Assembly (NCBI GenBank): GCA_035711845.1
Contig: DASTBU010000062.1
Span: 1 to 64,000 of the forward strand
Direction of reading: 5' to 3'
DNA from: DASTBU01 sp035711845
GTDB taxonomy: Bacteria > Acidobacteriota > Vicinamibacteria > Vicinamibacterales > 2-12-FULL-66-21
Length of the DNA stretch: 64,000 nucleotides
Below, in pieces: positions 15,478 through 26,658 of this stretch; position 1 is the stretch's first letter, and each line of letters starts with the position of its first letter. The position numbers and the translations under genes are program-made. The notes below the pieces were generated by a model, which saw nothing but the letters and a program-made list of their open reading frames with translations, had not been told where the DNA came from and did no database searches.

Positions 15478-16587
15478 CTACGCGCCGAGCAGCCGTCCGG
15501 CGGCACGCCGTGCGAGCGTGCGCGTCGGTCCGGTGACGAACACACCCAGGAGGGCGCGGACGGGGAGCGGCATGCCCGAGGTCGAACCGGAGTGCACGAA
15601 CCAGCTCTCGAGCGTCTCGGCCGGCGCCTCGCGCAGCTCGTCGATCATCGCCACGCGGTGCACGCAGCCGATGGTGCAGTAAGGAGCGCAGGCCTTGATC
15701 GAAGCCTGCTCGCGGCGCAGATCGTCGGCCGTGTACTGCCCGAGCGGGAGGCCGGGGCTGCCCCGCTGCTGGGAGCAGTAATGGACGAGCCCGTCCTCGC
15801 AGACATACAGATAGCGGCTGCCGGCGCGGCAGCGCCAGTTGTACGGCTCGGCGCGGGCGAGCGCGTCCTGGAAGCGATTGTACCTGTCGAAGGACAAGAC
15901 CGGCCGCTCGAGTGCGGCAACCTGCCGCAAGACCCCTTGCTCTTGTTCGGTGAGCGGCTGCAGCTGGCCTCGGTCGTCGTGAATGATCCCGACGGTGCAC
16001 TGGAATCCCAGGTCCTGGGCGCGCCGTGCGATGATCAGCACGTCCTCCGGATCCCGCATGCCCCCCAGCACGGCGTTGACAGTCACATCGAAGGCAGCAT
16101 ACCCGGCCAGCCAGCGCAGCTTCTGATCGAGGAGCGTCAGGCTCTTCTTCGACACCTCGTCCGGGAGGACATTGTCGATGCTGATTTGGAGGGAGTCGAG
16201 CCCGGAGCCGTTGAGTCTCTCGATGAGCGCCGGCGAGAGCAGATAGCCGTTGGTGATGAGCGTCGCGACAGCCCCGCGACGGCGGATGTGTCGAATCAGC
16301 TCCGCCACGTCGGGATGCAGCAGCGGCTCGCCGCCGCTCAGGGTGATGATGCCCGTTCCCAGGTCCGCGAGGCGATCAATCCGCCGGCGCATCGCGTCGA
16401 GCGGGATCGGCTCCGACACACGATCGTATTCGTTGCAGTACGTACACGAGAGATTGCACCGGCGCGTGGGGATGATCTGTGCCACGACGGGCTGCCACGG
16501 GTACCGGAAGGCCCGGGCCAGCACGCGGGCCTCGCGCAGGCGCCGGTCGAGCGCGCGGATGCGTCGTCGCAGGCTGGCGAATCTCAT
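15478..16587 (-). CDS. radical SAM protein with C-terminal cysteine cluster
   Basis: The 369-residue radical SAM enzyme has the cluster motif CNLSCTYC near residues 44-51, followed by ITLSGGEPLLHP near 80 (the SAM-binding GGE motif). A second set of cysteines lies at about residues 260-315 (CRAGSRYLYVCEDG, HYCSQQRG, CAPYCTIGC), which resembles a SPASM/Twitch auxiliary-cluster region. It would generate a 5'-deoxyadenosyl radical, and the substrate is not evident. No short peptide precursor gene was recognised next to it. Confidence 0.85.
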   Translation of the reverse strand: MRFASLRRRIRALDRRLREARVLARAFRYPWQPVVAQIIPTRRCNLSCTYCNEYDRVSEPIPLDAMRRRIDRLADLGTGIITLSGGEPLLHPDVAELIRHIRRRGAVATLITNGYLLSPALIERLNGSGLDSLQISIDNVLPDEVSKKSLTLLDQKLRWLAGYAAFDVTVNAVLGGMRDPEDVLIIARRAQDLGFQCTVGIIHDDRGQLQPLTEQEQGVLRQVAALERPVLSFDRYNRFQDALARAEPYNWRCRAGSRYLYVCEDGLVHYCSQQRGSPGLPLGQYTADDLRREQASIKACAPYCTIGCVHRVAMIDELREAPAETLESWFVHSGSTSGMPLPVRALLGVFVTGPTRTLARRAAGRLLGA

Positions 16588-16635
16588 GAGCCTCCGCCAC
16601 TATCGCACACCCGGGGCCTCCGCCGCGGCCGGGAG

Positions 16636-16959
16636 TTACCGCCGGCTCGTCCCGGTCCGGCTGATCTCCAGCAGCGCCCGGAGGCCGTTGTAGAAGGACT
16701 CCTTCCGGTACGCCACCTCCCACCTCTTCAGGAGGTCCTTCACCTCCTGCTCGGCGGCCCTGATCGTCGCGCGGGCGTTCGGTCGTTTCTTTCGCAGCGT
16801 CTGGAGCTTTTTCATCGTGCGCGCCAGGTCCGGCTCGATGGCCTTGCGCGATCGCCGGGCCCGGAGAATCCAGTTCGGCGGAATGTTCGCCTGCATCTTC
16901 AGCAGCGCCCGTCCGGGCGACCCCTTCACGGCTTCGAACAGCTTCGCTTCGCGCGGCAT
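16636..16959 (-). CDS. small basic hypothetical protein
   Basis: The 107-residue lysine/arginine-rich protein (LARTMKKLQTLRKKRPNAR, EQEVKDLLKRWEVAYRKE) is predicted to be largely helical. The start is supported by AGAAGGAG eight bases upstream. I recognise no family. The charge would suit nucleic-acid binding, but that is a guess. It lies between nrdJ (upstream, behind a terminator) and the radical SAM gene. Confidence 0.6.
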   Translation of the reverse strand: MPREAKLFEAVKGSPGRALLKMQANIPPNWILRARRSRKAIEPDLARTMKKLQTLRKKRPNARATIRAAEQEVKDLLKRWEVAYRKESFYNGLRALLEISRTGTSRR

Positions 16960-17000
16960 GCCTTCAGCTCCTTCTCTGACCCCGGTGCGTCACGAGCTCC

Positions 17001-17032
17001 GAACGAAGAAAGGGCCGGCTCCAAGCCGGCCC
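17001..17032 (-). terminator. intrinsic terminator of nrdJ
   Basis: A perfect 9-bp stem GGGCCGGCT/AGCCGGCCC (17012-17032) with a 3-nt loop. On the minus strand it is followed by TTTCTTCGTTC. It lies about 110 bp beyond the nrdJ stop. Confidence 0.75.
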
Positions 17033-17143
17033 CATGGATCACGGATCACGGGCGACGGACCGCGCCGCTGAAGTGCCGGCGGGCCATCGGCCTCCACTGC
17101 ACGCTCCGCGTGCGTTTCGCGCAGAGGCTGCCGTCGCCTCGCG

Positions 17144-19930
<2,787 letters not shown>

Positions 19931-20253
19931 ACATCCCCTCCCGAATACCCGGGTCCGCGAACCCTCCCCCAAGGGCCCACGAACCCCGAAAAGACAGCAG
20001 TTGTCACTGGAAAGCGCAGGCAGCGACCCGTGGAAATCCAGCTACCCGCCCGCTCCTCCACCCGCGCCTCGAGCCTGCAGGTGAGCGGACCCTCGCTGTA
20101 ACCGGTTTTCCGCGCCGTCGTGCGGAGCTGGGAAGTCCCGCAGGCTGTTGCGCTGGCGCCCGCCCTCGCTCATTCGCGGAACATCCCGAACGACGAACTC
20201 CGGCGTGGCCCCACCGAAGCACGACCCTGATTCCCGGCGCGAAGGCGGGGACA

Positions 20254-20282
20254 AATATGGACCCTGTTTACAGCGTTGTCAA
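20254..20282 (-). promoter_or_regulatory. sigma-70-type promoter for nrdJ (proximal)
   Basis: A perfect -35 TTGACA (20282-20277), a 17-bp spacer, and a -10 CATATT (4 of 6) on the minus strand, pointing to nrdJ. Confidence 0.5.
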
Positions 20283-20289
20283 GGCCAGA

Positions 20290-20341
20290 GCCACCACATA
20301 TTGTGTGTTATTTTGAGGCCCCGCGCAAGATATTGACAATC
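20290..20341 (-). promoter_or_regulatory. tandem NrdR boxes overlapping a distal nrdJ promoter
   Basis: On the minus strand ACACAATATGTGGT and GTCAATATCTTGCG share a CAATAT core and resemble the NrdR box ACACAATATATTGTGT. Their cores lie 32 bp apart, the usual three-helical-turn spacing for NrdR. They overlap a candidate promoter TTGTCA (20339-20334), 18-bp spacer, CAAAAT (20315-20310). NrdR would repress nrdJ when dATP is plentiful. Confidence 0.5.
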
Positions 20342-20402
20342 GCCCCAATCTTACGAGGGTTCTTCTATTTGCCCTATTTTGCTGAGCCGGAGTCATGGGA
20401 CC

Positions 20403-20675
20403 GACTCGGGACTCGGGGCTTGGGACTCGGGGCGCGGGACTCGGGACTCGGGGCGCGGGACTCGGGGCTCGGGGCGCGGGACTCGGGACTCGGGACGCGG
20501 GACGCGGGACTCGGGACTCGGGACTCAGGGCGCGGGACTCGGGACTCAGGGCGCGGGACTCGGGACTCGGGACTCAGGGCGCGGGACTCGGGGCTCGGGA
20601 CTCGGGACGCGGGACGCGGGACTCGGGACTCGAGACCAGGGACCCAGGACAAAACGACCAGGGACCCAGGGACCA
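20403..20675 (+). repeat. long heptamer array, GGGACTC family
   Basis: About 39 tandem 7-bp units. Most read GGGACTC, GGGACGC, GGGGCGC or GGGGCTC. Blocks of units recur in the same order, which points to growth by block duplication. The last five or six units drift to GGGACCC/AGGGACC, the family seen at 36.7 and 57.6 kb. It fills the gap between the lipoprotein stop at 20677 and the nrdJ promoter region. Confidence 0.92.
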
Positions 20676-20676
20676 C

Positions 20677-21237
20677 TTACCCTGCGAGCAGTTTCGCGAT
20701 GGTCTCCGCCCGCTCGGCGAGCGATTTGGCGGACGTGAGGTTATTGGCTTTGAGCGCCTCTTCTGCCTGCTTGATGAAGCTCTTCGCGTAGTCGTAGTTC
20801 GCGCGGCGTTCGTCGTTGAGCGACTGGTAGTCGACGCTGTTCAACACCTTCTGCGCGCTGTCGAGCGATTCGCGGATCTGACGCTGGAGCTCGGGGCCCT
20901 CGGCCGAGCCCTGCGGACGCAGCGGCGGCACCGGCGGAGCCGCCGGCGTCGCCGGGTCCGTGGAGGTTTCGGGCTTGCTTTCGGCCTTGGGGTCCGCGGC
21001 CGTCTTGTTGTTCGGTTCTCGCGAAGTCGCCGGGCGCGGTCGCGGCGGCGACGGTGGACTGACCGGCAGGTCGGTCACGAGCTCGATCGTCGGCGCTTCG
21101 ACCGGCAGCGGCTCGACATGGCGAGGCGGCACCGGAGGCACCTCCAGCGCCGGATGATCTTCGGGCTGCACCTGGGCGCGCGCCGACGCGCAGGCGCCAA
21201 GCGGCAGCAGGAGCGCCAGCATCAGCAGCTTCTTCAT
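20677..21237 (-). CDS. lipoprotein, proline-rich with helical C terminus
   Basis: The 186-residue protein has a lipoprotein signal MKKLLMLALLLPLGAC with Cys16. Residues 25-110 are rich in Pro, Glu and Ala and look disordered. Residues 115-186 (LQRQIRESLDSAQKVLNSVD, NYDYAKSFIKQAEEALKANN) form a predicted helical hairpin. The family is not recognised. It begins 10 bp after the histidine kinase stop and is the last gene of the regulator-kinase-lipoprotein set. It may be an envelope partner of the kinase. Confidence 0.75.
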   Translation of the reverse strand: MKKLLMLALLLPLGACASARAQVQPEDHPALEVPPVPPRHVEPLPVEAPTIELVTDLPVSPPSPPRPRPATSREPNNKTAADPKAESKPETSTDPATPAAPPVPPLRPQGSAEGPELQRQIRESLDSAQKVLNSVDYQSLNDERRANYDYAKSFIKQAEEALKANNLTSAKSLAERAETIAKLLAG

Positions 21238-21247
21238 CTCGAATACC

Positions 21248-23149
21248 TCAACTCGGGATTCCTCCGGATGCTGCCTGCGGGAAGAGCAGCTTGAAGGTGG
21301 TCCCGCGACCCGGCGTGGACTGGACCTCGATCTCGCCGTCGTGGAGCTGCACGATCCGGAACACCATGGAGAGGCCGATGCCGCTGCCCTTTTCCTTCGT
21401 CGTGAAATACAGATCGAAGATGCGCCCGAGGTGCTCGGGCGGGATGCCTTCACCAGTATCCTCGATATCGACCTCGACGCGGCGCCGGTCTGCGGAACGG
21501 CAGGCGATGCGTAACGTGCCGCCCTCGGGCATCGCCTGACACGCGTTGATCGCGAGGTTCAGCAGCGCCTGCTGGAGCATGCCGGGATCCGCGTTGATCT
21601 CCGGCACGCTCGGCTGACAGTCCGTCTTGATGGCGATCCGGCGGCGTTCGGCTTCGGGCGCCGTCATCGACGTCACTTCGCTGATGAGGGCGGAAAGGTG
21701 CACGGGCTGCAGCTTCAGCTCGTCCGGCCTGGCGAACTTCAGGAAGCCGACGACGACCTGATCGAGCCGCTTGATTTCGTCGGAGATGATGTTGACGTGC
21801 TTGGCCAGGTCGGGCGGGCGGCCACCGGCCGCGCCATCGATGCCCGCGACCGCAGGCACGGTGATGGGCTCGCGCAGCGCCGCGAGCTTCTGCTTGAGGA
21901 GCTCGAGATGAATGGTCATCGCATTCAGCGGGTTCTTCACCTCGTGCGCCACGCCGGCCATCAGGCGGCCGAGCGCGGCCAGCTTGCGCGAATAGTTCAG
22001 CGTGGTGTGCACGTGTGTCAGGTAGCCGAGATTGCGCGCGACCAGCATCGCTCCGAGGAACCGGCCGGACGAATCCTCGATGGCGTGGCACAGCAGGAGC
22101 CGTTCCGGACCTTCCTGTTCGGGCTCCGCGGGCGGCCCGAGCGCGACCGATACAGGCCCCTGCGACTTCCGGCCTGCGAGCGAACGTTCGATGAGCTGCC
22201 GCACGGGATTATCCGTCGGGAGCTTCGCCACGGCGGACCCTGACTCGAGGGCGCGCGCCGCAAGGCTCGGCAGCAGCGCGCGCATCGCGGCGTTGCTGAA
22301 CATCAGCTCGCCTTCCGGCGAGAAGAGCGCGACGGCATCCTCGAGGTTCTCCATGACCGACTCGAAGTCGGTCGAGCCCCCGGGAAGTGCCTTCGACCGG
22401 ATCGCGGAGAGCTGCGCGCTCACGGCTTCGAACGAGCTGCCCAGATCCCGGAATTCCTGCTCCGGCAGATCGAGCCGGACGTCGAGCTCGCCCCGTCCGA
22501 GACGGCTGAGACCGCTCTGGATGACGTGGATCGGCCGCAGCATCCACTGCGACAGCAGCGTGGCGACAATCGTCGAAATGGCCAGCGCCGCGATGGCTGT
22601 CTGCGCGGCGCGCAGCAGGCCTTCGGAGATCTCGTCCCGCACGAGCAGGGTCGAGACGCCCACACGGATCTCGCCGAACACGCGGTCGCCGGCGAGGATC
22701 GGACGATGGACCTCGAACCGACGCTCGGAGTACACCGCCCGTGCCTGCTCAATCGGGCTCGCCTCGTAGACGAGCGGCTCGAAGTGCTCCTGCTCCTGCA
22801 TCACCTGCGCGGCGAACTCCGGCGAGCTGTGCACCATCGGCACGCCGTCGGGCCCGACCACCGCGGCGTAGAGGATGTTCTGCCCCTGCGGGTTCGCGGG
22901 GGCGATGCTGGCGAGCAGAATCGAGCGGATGCCACTGTCCTCGCGGAGCGCCCGCTGCGGATCGGCCGGTTCGGCCGAGACGACATCGTAGACACGCTGG
23001 AAGATCACGTCCGCCAGCTGCCGCGCGCTGGTCTGGGTCTGTTCGAGACGCAGCTGCAGAAGCGTGGCCATCTGCCAGCCGCTCATCACGAACACGACGA
23101 GCACCACGAGACCGGTGACGCCGGCGACCTGCTTCGCTTTGATGGACAA
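21248..23149 (-). CDS. membrane sensor histidine kinase (NtrB/AtoS-like)
   Basis: The 633-residue protein has TM1 at about 9-27, a periplasmic sensor region to about 180, TM2 at 185-203, HAMP at 203-255 and PAS at about 262-372. The H-box MAGVAHEVKNPLNAM carries phospho-His 402. The N-box ALLNLAINACQAMPEG and the G-boxes DTGEGIPPEHLG and GSGIGLSM complete the catalytic domain. It should autophosphorylate and pass phosphate to the sigma-54 activator encoded upstream. A heptamer hairpin array fills the 95-bp gap to that gene. Confidence 0.92.
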   Translation of the reverse strand: MSIKAKQVAGVTGLVVLVVFVMSGWQMATLLQLRLEQTQTSARQLADVIFQRVYDVVSAEPADPQRALREDSGIRSILLASIAPANPQGQNILYAAVVGPDGVPMVHSSPEFAAQVMQEQEHFEPLVYEASPIEQARAVYSERRFEVHRPILAGDRVFGEIRVGVSTLLVRDEISEGLLRAAQTAIAALAISTIVATLLSQWMLRPIHVIQSGLSRLGRGELDVRLDLPEQEFRDLGSSFEAVSAQLSAIRSKALPGGSTDFESVMENLEDAVALFSPEGELMFSNAAMRALLPSLAARALESGSAVAKLPTDNPVRQLIERSLAGRKSQGPVSVALGPPAEPEQEGPERLLLCHAIEDSSGRFLGAMLVARNLGYLTHVHTTLNYSRKLAALGRLMAGVAHEVKNPLNAMTIHLELLKQKLAALREPITVPAVAGIDGAAGGRPPDLAKHVNIISDEIKRLDQVVVGFLKFARPDELKLQPVHLSALISEVTSMTAPEAERRRIAIKTDCQPSVPEINADPGMLQQALLNLAINACQAMPEGGTLRIACRSADRRRVEVDIEDTGEGIPPEHLGRIFDLYFTTKEKGSGIGLSMVFRIVQLHDGEIEVQSTPGRGTTFKLLFPQAASGGIPS

Positions 23150-23158
23150 AGGGTGAAC

Positions 23159-23230
23159 TCAGTAGTGCTGAGTGGTGAGTGCTGAATGCTGAGTTGAAAG
23201 TCAGCACTCAGCATTCAGCATTCAGCACTG
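23159..23230. repeat. heptamer hairpin array, GTGCTGA/TCAGCAC family
   Basis: The left half (AGTGCTGAGTGGTGAGTGCTG and on) and the right half (TCAGCACTCAGCATTCAGC and on) are inverted copies of 7-bp units around a short loop (TTGAAAG). They would give a stem of roughly 28 bp with mismatches between the activator and kinase genes. Confidence 0.85.
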
Positions 23231-23244
23231 GAGAATTACACGCA

Positions 23245-24642
<1,398 letters not shown>

Positions 24643-24794
24643 AACGTGCTGGTTGAGTGTACCACCCCATAGGTAAGAAATACACGGTATTCGGTCATTA
24701 ATCGTCAGTCGCCCCCCGTCATCTTCACCCCGCAATCCTCGAGCAGCAGTCCAGTCGGCCGCCGCCGCTCGTCAGTCCAGCCCATTCGAGACAC

Positions 24795-24810
24795 GGGCAC
24801 ATCGGTTGCA
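24795..24810 (+). promoter_or_regulatory. sigma-54 (-24/-12) promoter
   Basis: GGGCAC, ATCGG, TTGCA against the consensus TGGCAC-N5-TTGCA. There is one mismatch, and the invariant GG and GC are exactly 10 bp apart. Transcription would begin near 24821, 20 nt before the lipoprotein ATG and just ahead of its GAAGGAG ribosome-binding site. Confidence 0.8.
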
Positions 24811-24840
24811 GAGCTGGCTCCCTCGAAGGAGTTCTCCAAC

Positions 24841-25824
24841 ATGAAAGTCTTGCGGCGCTGCTGCCCTGCCCTGATCTTCGCGATCGCACTCGTGGCTGGA
24901 TGCGCACGACAGCCAGCCGGCTTCGCGATCGAACCCGGCACTGACGTCAGCGTGGAAAAAACGGACGGCGTGATCGTTGCCGGCCGCCTCGTCGAGGTCC
25001 AGCCGCAGGAGGTGGTGCTTCAGAGCGCCGACGGGCAGAAGACCCGCGTGCCGCGATCGCAGATTCGCGCGCTGCGCGCGGTGACTGCCGCCGGCACAAC
25101 GGCCGCGTCCGCGCCGGCGACTGCCTCGAGCCCCGCGCCCGAGGCGCCCGTAGCGCCCGCACCTCCGCCAGCGCCGTCTCCGGACGAGTCCAGGGCGGCC
25201 GAGCCCGGGCGGGAAGCCGACGCCGCCCGCGCCAACGCGGAAACTGCCGCCCGGGCCGCGGCTGACAAAGGCACGACCGAGCGCCTGCCGGAGTACCGGT
25301 CCGTGACGATCCCGGCGGGCACCGTTCTGCCGGTTCAGCTGAACACGACGATTGGATCGTCGACGAGCAGCGTGGAGGACCAGGTGCGCGGAACGCTGCG
25401 CCGGAGCGTCGAGGTTGACGGCCAGCAGGCAATCCCGGCCGGGTCCGTCGTGCTCGGAACCGTGACCGACGCTGCGCGTTCCGGCCGCGTGAAAGGGCGT
25501 GCGCGGGTGGCCTTTCGCTTCACCTCGCTGGACGTGCCGGGAGACGCGGAACACGTGCCGATCCGCACCGGCGTGATCGCACGCGAGGCCGAGGCGACCA
25601 AGAAGAAGGACGCAGCCAAGATTGGCGGTGGCGCGGCCGCCGGCGCCGTGATTGGGGGTATCATCGGCGGCGGTGACGGCGCAGCCAAAGGCGCTGCCAT
25701 CGGCGGCGGGGCCGGCACCGGCGTAGTGCTCTCGACGCGCGGCAAGGAGGTCACACTCCCGGCCGGCACCAGCGTGTCCGTGAAGCTTCTCGAGCCCGTG
25801 ACGCTTCAAATTAGAATCAGGTAG
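24841..25824 (+). CDS. glycine-zipper lipoprotein
   Basis: The 327-residue protein has a lipoprotein signal with Cys21 (LVAGC). A small beta-rich segment (GVIVAGRLVEVQPQEVVLQS) resembles an SH3/Sm-like fold, then comes an Ala/Pro linker at about 80-135. A second beta region follows (IPAGTVLPVQLNTTIGSSTS), then a glycine-zipper stretch (GGGAAAGAVIGGIIGGGDG) that could insert in or pack on a membrane, and a last beta segment. The repeated IPAGT/LPAGT phrases recall TrbI/VirB10-like beta domains. Strong RBS GAAGGAG. Predicted to be under the divergent sigma-54 activator, suggesting an envelope-stress or envelope-remodelling role. Confidence 0.8.
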   Translation: MKVLRRCCPALIFAIALVAGCARQPAGFAIEPGTDVSVEKTDGVIVAGRLVEVQPQEVVLQSADGQKTRVPRSQIRALRAVTAAGTTAASAPATASSPAPEAPVAPAPPPAPSPDESRAAEPGREADAARANAETAARAAADKGTTERLPEYRSVTIPAGTVLPVQLNTTIGSSTSSVEDQVRGTLRRSVEVDGQQAIPAGSVVLGTVTDAARSGRVKGRARVAFRFTSLDVPGDAEHVPIRTGVIAREAEATKKKDAAKIGGGAAAGAVIGGIIGGGDGAAKGAAIGGGAGTGVVLSTRGKEVTLPAGTSVSVKLLEPVTLQIRIR

Positions 25825-25835
25825 CGCTCGGCTCT

Positions 25836-25892
25836 TGGCCATTCAGCTCACAGCTGTCGGCTGGCTGGGAGTTGGCGGCCGAAAGCTGACAA
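25836..25892 (+). repeat. decayed heptamer array (CAGCTGT/GGCTGGC type)
   Basis: The gap before the CPBP gene shows weak 7-bp phasing (CATTCAG, CTCACAG, CTGTCGG, CTGGCTG). It looks like an eroded member of the intergenic heptamer arrays. Confidence 0.4.
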
Positions 25893-25893
25893 C

Positions 25894-26646
25894 GTGCTCG
25901 ATCCCGCAGGCGCAGAACCCCGGTCGATTCCCGCGTCCCCCGGGGCCGTCCTCCCCGTCCAGCGGGTCGGCGCCTTGATGGAGGTCCTGCTGTGCTCGGG
26001 GTTTCCGTCGCAGCTGTTCCTCATCGCGCTGCTGACCGGCCTCGGCATGCCGGTCCGAACCGCCGGCGGGCAACTCTCGCCGCCGTTTGTCTTCACGCTC
26101 TCGATGCTCGACGCGATGCTGGTCGTCGGGCTCGTCATCTTCTTTCTGAAGCGGCATCGGGAATCGCCCGCCGACGTTCTGTTCGGCCGGCGCCCGCCGG
26201 TCACCGAAGCCGCGCTCGGGATCTTTCTGCTGCCGGCGGTGTTCCTCCTCGTCGGCCTGGTCCTCGCCCTGATCCTGACGTATGCGCCAGGGCTCCACAA
26301 CGTGACACGAAACCCGCTCGAGGACATGCTGCAGAACCGCAGGGACGCGCTCATCTTCGGAATCGTCGCACTGGTTGCGGGGGGCGTGCGCGAGGAGGTC
26401 CAGCGAGGCTTCATCCTTCACCGCTTCGATCGATATCTCGGCGGCGGCGCCCTCGGCCTCGTCATCTTCAGCGGCCTCTTCGGCCTCGGGCACGTCGATC
26501 AGGGGATCGACGCGGCCATCGCGACCGGTGTGCTCGGGGCCCTGTGGGGCGGCGTCTACCTGGCACGACGCAGTATCATCGCGCCGATGGTGAGCCACGC
26601 CGGGTTCAACCTCGCCCAACTCGTGAATTACGTGGCGCTAGGGTAA
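25894..26646 (+). CDS. CPBP-family intramembrane metalloprotease
   Basis: The 250-residue polytopic protein is of the CAAX-protease/bacteriocin-processing type. Motif 1 reads GVREEVQRGF near residue 168, motif 2 is FGLGH near 200 and motif 3 is HAGFN near 238. Relative to the usual EExxxR, the first Glu position is Arg and the pair is shifted by one (REEVQR). Catalytic Glu and both metal His are present. About seven hydrophobic segments. GTG start. It heads the plus-strand glycan island, 12 bp before the membrane glycosyltransferase. Confidence 0.85.
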   Translation: MLDPAGAEPRSIPASPGAVLPVQRVGALMEVLLCSGFPSQLFLIALLTGLGMPVRTAGGQLSPPFVFTLSMLDAMLVVGLVIFFLKRHRESPADVLFGRRPPVTEAALGIFLLPAVFLLVGLVLALILTYAPGLHNVTRNPLEDMLQNRRDALIFGIVALVAGGVREEVQRGFILHRFDRYLGGGALGLVIFSGLFGLGHVDQGIDAAIATGVLGALWGGVYLARRSIIAPMVSHAGFNLAQLVNYVALG

Positions 26647-26658
26647 CATTCCTTCAGT

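Larger units (their letters stand above)
19931..20402 (-). other. long nrdJ leader and promoter region
   Basis: This gap between nrdJ and the GGGACTC array holds two candidate promoters and two NrdR-like boxes at its far end, leaving a leader of roughly 300-380 nt. I looked for a cobalamin riboswitch, which often precedes nrdJ, and could not recognise a B12 box. No ORF is supported. Confidence 0.5.

Noticed and set aside
19931..20290. Cobalamin riboswitch in the nrdJ leader
   Set aside because: Expected for a B12-dependent enzyme, but I could not find a B12 box or the conserved core. A covariance-model scan would decide.
20403..20675. CRISPR array
   Set aside because: Repeats are 7 bp, directly adjacent and without unique spacers. 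There are no cas genes.
20395..21294. 299-residue plus-strand ORF with GTRDSG repeats
   Set aside because: It reads through the heptamer array and then antisense to the lipoprotein. A coding artefact of a 7-bp repeat, since 7 is not a multiple of 3 and all frames stay open.
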